DNA from: Vulcanisaeta thermophila | GTDB taxonomy: Archaea > Thermoproteota > Thermoprotei > Thermoproteales > Thermocladiaceae | Direction: 5' to 3' | Assembly (NCBI RefSeq): GCF_001748385.1 | Contig: NZ_BCLI01000001.1 | Coordinates: forward strand, 124,001-188,000 | Length of the DNA stretch: 64,000 bases | Shown here: in pieces, positions 60,423-64,000 of the stretch | Layout: each line of letters opens with the position of its first letter | Position numbering within the stretch: the stretch's first letter is position 1 | The notes under the pieces: model-generated | Database searches by the model: none | The model's input: only the letters and a program-made list of their open reading frames with translations | What the model was told of the DNA's origin: nothing | Made by a program: the position numbers and the translations under genes

Positions 60423-60716
60423 ATGGTAGTTATATTAACTATAGCTTACAGGGTTAAGGAGCGTTAGCCTGAAGCAACGTGACACACGGGTGAGATAGCC
60501 CTCGAAGAAACATCAATCCTGCCCCAAGCTGTATAAACCAATGACTGTTGCCGTTTCTACCTGGGTGTTTCCAGGGAGTTCCGCCTCGCCCACAGTCCCT
60601 TTGGTAGGACTATGGGGTCATGGGTGGCTGTCGAGCCCAACGGCACAGGGCTCCCATCTAGGTGGGGAAGCCCACCAGGGCTCAGAGCACCGCTCCCATC
60701 GCCCCGGCAGGCATGA
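60423..60716 (+). pseudogene. Decayed reading frame, possibly the C-terminal tail of a TnpB-type transposase
   Basis: One plus-strand frame from an ATG at 60423 to TGA at 60714-60716 is broken only by TAG (after AYRVKER), TGA (after PEAT) and TAA (after ILPQAV); the rest reads smoothly, including FYLGVSREFRLAHSP, GSWVAVEPNGTGLPSRWGSPP and APLPSPRQA. The Pro/Gly/Ser-rich tail is like those of archaeal IS200/IS605-family TnpB proteins, but I cannot verify this. The same DNA forms strong hairpins (9 bp around 60580-60615, 6 bp GAGCCC/GGGCTC near 60633-60653), which also suits a guide-RNA scaffold or a separate structured RNA. It lies within a 543-base gap without an intact gene. Confidence 0.4.
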
Positions 60717-60739
60717 AACGTTTTATATTTAAACGTTTC
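60715..60739. repeat. Perfect inverted repeat enclosing a TATA-like core
   Basis: GAAACGTTT and AAACGTTTC form perfect 9-base arms around the 7-base AT core TATATTT. Embedded TTTAAATA or TATATTTAAA could be box A in either direction; on the minus strand it would start a transcript near 60705 through the hairpin-rich remnant. It may be an operator, a terminator-like hairpin or a transposon-end palindrome. Confidence 0.5.
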
Positions 60740-60844
60740 TGCCCCAATGCATTACCCAGGTTCAGTACATCAACAGGAGCTTTTCCTACGCCGGAAATCC
60801 CAAACCCGCATGGAGCGGTCTTAATGAAAACAAATGGAAGATTT

Positions 60845-60933
60845 TGGTGCCGGGGCCGGGATTTGAACCCGGGCCCCCTTGCGGGGACGGACTTAGCAGG
60901 CCCGCGCCTTGGACCTGGCTCGGCCACCCCGGC
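60845..60933 (-). tRNA. tRNA-Ser (anticodon GCT)
   Basis: A class II cloverleaf on the minus strand: acceptor GCCGGGG/CCCCGGC, D arm GCC...GGC, anticodon stem CGGGC/GTCCG around CTGCTAA (anticodon GCT, reading AGC/AGT), long variable arm CCCC-GCAA-GGGG, T arm CCGGG-TTCAAAT-CCCGG, and encoded CCA. The discriminator is A73, whereas G is usual for archaeal tRNA-Ser. No intron. Confidence 0.95.
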
Positions 60934-61030
60934 TCCTGAGTGAGCGTGGTGCGTATGGTTTTCGTTATTTTTGTAGTTTTTAAGTTCTTTGTTGGGTAAT
61001 GCCTTTATTTCTGGTTGTTACTACCCTGTT

Positions 61031-62143
61031 ATGCCTGTCCCTGAGTTTGTGGAGTTACTTAGGAGGTTATCAGAGGCGTTTGGCCCGTCCGGTTTTGAGG
61101 ATGAGGTTAGGGAATTGGTTATTAAGGAGTTGGAGCCTTTGGTTGATGAGTTGTTTGTGGATAAGTGGGGCAATGTTATTGGTGTTCGTTATGGTGCGCG
61201 TAGGGATTTGAGAGCTATGGTTGCTGCTCACATGGATGAGATAGGCCTCTTGATAGATAGCATTGAGAAGAATGGTTTCCTACGCTTTAGGGGTGTTGGT
61301 GGTTGGAATGAGGTTACCCTCGTGGGTCAGCGGGTCATTATTAGGACTAGGGATGGTAGGAAGATCAGGGGTGTCATTGGTAGTAGACCACCTCACGTAA
61401 CACCCCCTGGTAAGGAGCGTGAGGCCCCTGAGCTTAAGGACCTATTCATAGACATTGGTGCCTCGAGCTCTGAGGATGTTGAGAGGATGGGCGTGACTGT
61501 GGGCTCCGTGGCTGTTCTGGATAGGGATTTTGTTCAGTTGAATGGGGATGTGGTCACGGGCAAGGCCTTTGATGATAGGGTTGGGCTTGCGGTGATGATA
61601 TGGGCACTCAGGCAGTTGAGGGATCACCAGGTCACGATCTATGCGGTGGCCACGGTTCAGGAGGAGGTGGGTCTGCGTGGGGCCCAGGTGGCTGCTGATA
61701 GGATTTACCCAGACTTCGCCATTGCCCTGGACACGACAATAGCCGCCGATGTACCGGGTGTTAATGAGCGTGAGTACGTTACCAGGGTTGGTAAGGGACC
61801 CGCCATAAAGGTTATGGATGGTGGCAGGGGCAACCTATTCATTGCACATCCCAAGTTAACCAATTTCCTAATATCCGTGGCTAATGAATTCAAGATACCC
61901 TATCAATTGGAGGTTTTGATTGGTGGTACCACGGATGCCCTGGGCATAGCCTTTAGGAGGGATGGTATACCGGCGACTACGATCTCCATACCCACCAGGT
62001 ATGTTCATTCCCCCGTGGAGTTACTAAATGTTAATGATGCCGTGAATGCGGCTTTACTCCTGGCCAGGGCCCTTGAGAGGGCTGATGATAAGTTGATTAG
62101 CGAGTTGAGGGAGAAGAGTATTAAGGTTAAGGTCCCCTCATGA
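61031..62143 (+). CDS. M42-family (TET) aminopeptidase
   Basis: About 370 residues from the ATG at 61031, 25 bases after box CCTTTATTTC. Metal ligands and catalytic residues are in place: AHMDEIGLLI, GKAFDDRVGL (bridging Asp), VQEEVGLRGAQ (catalytic Glu pair), ALDTTIAADVPG, and the final PTRYVHSPVELLN His. TET aminopeptidases form dodecamers that digest proteasome-derived peptides. Its end overlaps the convergent mutase gene by 17 bases. Confidence 0.95.
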   Translation: MPVPEFVELLRRLSEAFGPSGFEDEVRELVIKELEPLVDELFVDKWGNVIGVRYGARRDLRAMVAAHMDEIGLLIDSIEKNGFLRFRGVGGWNEVTLVGQRVIIRTRDGRKIRGVIGSRPPHVTPPGKEREAPELKDLFIDIGASSSEDVERMGVTVGSVAVLDRDFVQLNGDVVTGKAFDDRVGLAVMIWALRQLRDHQVTIYAVATVQEEVGLRGAQVAADRIYPDFAIALDTTIAADVPGVNEREYVTRVGKGPAIKVMDGGRGNLFIAHPKLTNFLISVANEFKIPYQLEVLIGGTTDALGIAFRRDGIPATTISIPTRYVHSPVELLNVNDAVNAALLLARALERADDKLISELREKSIKVKVPS

Positions 62144-63548
62144 GGCCCCTTACTATGCTCACCGCACTATCTATTAAATAATTAACCCTGTCTTTACTTA
62201 AGGCTTCACTGTATATCCTCAACTTGGGCTCTGTTCCGCTACCCCTCATGAGTATCCAGGAGTTGTCGTTAAACACCACCTTCACGCCGTCTATGGTTAT
62301 CACCCTAGGCGAGGGTCCTAACCTGCTCAATTCCTTAATGAGTATTTCCCTGTTATTGTTCACGAATGCCTTGGAGTTCTTCATGTCCAGGTCCACCCTG
62401 CGGAAGTAGGCATACCCGTAGTTCTCCCTGGTCTCCCTTATCAATTGCGTTAGGTCTCCATTTTCCGATGCCATGGCAATTATTAGTGATGCCGTGTATA
62501 TGCCGTCCTTATCGGGTATGTGCCATGAGTAGACAAGCCCACCGCTCTCCTCACCGCCCATGTCCGCGCTCCCGCTCAATATTTCCCTGGCCACGTACTT
62601 AACACCCACGGGCACCTCTATTATCTTAAAGCCGTACCTGGATGCTATGACGTCCAGTATGTGTGTTGTGGATACCGTCCTAACAACACCCCTCTTAATA
62701 ATGCCTATCCCTGCCAGTTTACTCACCACAATGGGTAGTATGTCATTGGCACTTAGGTAGCCGTACTTTGTATCAACAAGGGCTATCCTATCTGAGTCGC
62801 CGTCGTGTGATATGCCCACCTCGTATTTACCACTCACAACCTCATTTATTAATTCGGGTATGTTCTGCGGCTCTGGGTTTGGGTCTCTACCTCCGAAGCT
62901 TGGGTCGTAGTTGTTGTGGATTTCCGTGACCTCCATCCCCATTTTACTAAGTATTTGGCTTGTGTACCCAATGGAGGTTGCGTGTATTGGGTCTATCAGT
63001 ACCTTGAACCTCCTCCTGGGCTTGAACATGCCCGTTACGTTACTGAGCACGTAGTCTATGTACTCAGGCGCTGGGTCTATGGTAATGCTACGCCCAGCCT
63101 TTACGTTAGAGACCGCCCTGAGTATGTCGCTCATTTCCTGAGAGTACAACCTCTCTATCTCGTTTGTGTCCTCCTCCTGGGCTGGCGCACCCACTGAGCT
63201 TATCACCTTAAAGCCATTGAATATGGGTGGGTTATGGCTTGCGGTTATTTGGATCATTAGGTCAAAGCCGTGGCTTCTACCGTACCAGGCAACCACGGGT
63301 GTTGGTGTGGGTTTGTTCACCATGACCACGTCAAGGCCGTGGTTCAGGGCCACACTCACAACCACCTCCGCGAACTCCCTGGACTTCCTCCTCGCGTCAA
63401 AGCCCACTAGCAATTTCCTAAGTCCATACCTCCTGGACCAGTACCTAATGGTGGACTCGGCAACCACGGCAACGAGGAATTCCGTGAAGTCCTCATCAAT
63501 GACCCCCCTGACACCGTCCGTTCCAAAGTGGAAGTGAATTTCCTGCAT
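62127..63548 (-). CDS. Phosphoglucomutase/phosphomannomutase family enzyme
   Basis: 473 residues. The phosphoserine loop ITASHNPPIFNGFK, metal-binding GISHDGDSDRIALVD, sugar-binding GGEESGGL and phosphate-binding RGSGTEPKLRIY are all intact, giving the four domains of the alpha-D-phosphohexomutase family. Archaeal members interconvert hexose 1- and 6-phosphates for glycosylation or glycogen and may act on glucosamine. It is directly upstream (38 bases) of a glycosyltransferase on the same strand. Confidence 0.94.
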   Translation of the reverse strand: MQEIHFHFGTDGVRGVIDEDFTEFLVAVVAESTIRYWSRRYGLRKLLVGFDARRKSREFAEVVVSVALNHGLDVVMVNKPTPTPVVAWYGRSHGFDLMIQITASHNPPIFNGFKVISSVGAPAQEEDTNEIERLYSQEMSDILRAVSNVKAGRSITIDPAPEYIDYVLSNVTGMFKPRRRFKVLIDPIHATSIGYTSQILSKMGMEVTEIHNNYDPSFGGRDPNPEPQNIPELINEVVSGKYEVGISHDGDSDRIALVDTKYGYLSANDILPIVVSKLAGIGIIKRGVVRTVSTTHILDVIASRYGFKIIEVPVGVKYVAREILSGSADMGGEESGGLVYSWHIPDKDGIYTASLIIAMASENGDLTQLIRETRENYGYAYFRRVDLDMKNSKAFVNNNREILIKELSRLGPSPRVITIDGVKVVFNDNSWILMRGSGTEPKLRIYSEALSKDRVNYLIDSAVSIVRGLMRGP

Positions 63549-63586
63549 TATCCATTATCACTCAATGGTGCCTTATTACTTTTACC

Positions 63587-64000
63587 TCATTGCTGAACCT
63601 CATTTACTACGGAGAGCCACTCCTCCATTACCCTTTTAGTATCGTACTCCATGGCTCTATCCCTGGCATTCCTCCTCATGACCTCTGGGTATCCCTCCTC
63701 CCATAACTTAATGGCTAACCTCACGAACTCATGGTCATCATTAACCAACCACCCAGATTCCCCGTTGACCACGGTCTCGCTGGGTCCCTGCTTGTTATAA
63801 GTGAGCACTGGGGTTCCGCATGCCATGGATTCCACGGGTATGTAGCCAAAGGGTTCGTGGGTGAAGGGGAAGGCTGTGAATTTGGCATTTGCGTAGAGAC
63901 TTATTAATTCATCATCAGTTACCCTGCCCAGGTACTCAATATTACCATGCCTCAGGAACCACCTTGGCATCCACGGTGTTTTTGAGCCGAAGGCCTTGAT
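63587..64000 (-). CDS. GT4-type glycosyltransferase, 5' end outside window
   Basis: The frame is open from the window edge (64000) to 63587, so only the C-terminal 137 residues are seen. NIEYLGRVTDDELISLYANAKFTAFPFTHEPFGYIPVESMACGTPVL is the GT-B C-terminal domain with the E-x7-E-type nucleotide-sugar site (EPFGYIPVESMA), followed by GPSETVVNGESGWLV. An internal ATG at 63970 is not the true start. Probably a sugar transferase for glycoprotein or glycolipid synthesis. It lies 38 bases upstream of the mutase gene on the same strand. Confidence 0.85.
   Translation of the reverse strand: MKAFGSKTPWMPRWFLRHGNIEYLGRVTDDELISLYANAKFTAFPFTHEPFGYIPVESMACGTPVLTYNKQGPSETVVNGESGWLVNDDHEFVRLAIKLWEEGYPEVMRRNARDRAMEYDTKRVMEEWLSVVNEVQQ

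Noticed and set aside
60440-60710. SRP 7S RNA or type T RNase P RNA on either strand
   Set aside because: The hairpins are strong, but I could not find the SRP helix 8 GGAAGGGAGCAGC-type motif nor the paired CR-I/CR-V P4 sequences of RNase P. The interrupted protein frame fits a decayed gene better.
60662-60943. 93-codon plus-strand open frame
   Set aside because: It crosses the inverted repeat and runs antisense through tRNA-Ser; not a credible protein.
1-64000. CRISPR arrays, cas genes or rRNA operons
   Set aside because: No regularly spaced 24-37 base repeats, no Cas-like protein and no rRNA signature were seen in the window.

Overview
The window is chromosomal DNA of a hyperthermophilic crenarchaeon, most likely a Thermoproteales member related to Vulcanisaeta or Caldivirga. 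The gene set is archaeal: TATA-binding protein, RadA, Hjc, ABCE1, archaeal exosome subunits Rrp4/Rrp41/Rrp42, SBDS, proteasome alpha, RNA polymerase subunit P, S25e and L14e. A PaREP1-family protein points to Thermoproteales. Genes are packed tightly, GTG starts are frequent, and for most first genes a TTTAAA-like box A lies 25-28 bases before the start codon, which implies largely leaderless transcription. I used this spacing to choose starts. The genus is inference.

Layout. 0-11 kb: RHH regulator, Gfo/Idh/MocA oxidoreductase, tRNA-Val, LysE-type exporter with a membrane partner, phytoene-desaturase-like oxidoreductase, ABCE1, PAP2 phosphatase, TrmI, a YkgJ-type Cys-cluster protein, proteasome alpha, and an unusual NifX-like/His-rich/methyltransferase fusion. 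11-21 kb: membrane metalloprotease, HAD phosphatases, radical SAM protein, stomatin-NfeD operon with a membrane gene, PHP and AMMECR1 proteins. 21-29 kb: PduO-like protein, a two-subunit FAD dehydrogenase related to sarcosine oxidase alpha/beta, Hsp20, AbrB-PhoU regulator, PrmC-like methyltransferase, winged-helix proteins and S25e.

29-44 kb: TBP-(Cys protein)-Hjc cluster, metallo-beta-lactamase fold hydrolase, geranylgeranyl reductase, MtnA-like isomerase, M32 carboxypeptidase, a PD-(D/E)XK protein, Rrp42-Rrp41, acetyltransferase, processive GT2, an orphan P-loop ATPase with a small partner, and a HIT protein. 44-57 kb: HDAC-family hydrolase, RpoP, NadM, double-hotdog thioesterase, SBDS-Rrp4, PaREP1, ABC exporter, S4, RadA, S11, an enolase-superfamily dehydratase, DeoC, L14e and an ACT protein. 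57.4-60.85 kb is a plastic accessory stretch next to tRNA-Ser: two separated ends of one broken MFS gene flank an opposite-strand LAGLIDADG-like gene, followed by a short MscS channel and a decayed, TnpB-tail-like reading frame. 61-64 kb: M42 aminopeptidase, phosphohexomutase and a partial GT4 gene.

Beyond the genes, I found two textbook C/D box guide sRNAs (37.16 and 55.56 kb), two divergent gene pairs served by one nearly symmetric TATA box (28.21 and 38.88 kb), a probable ATT start codon (9205), a perfect inverted repeat enclosing a TATA-like core (60.72 kb), and two decayed transposon-like remnants (44.6 and 60.5 kb). RNA processing and translation genes are scattered here rather than forming the usual archaeal superoperons.
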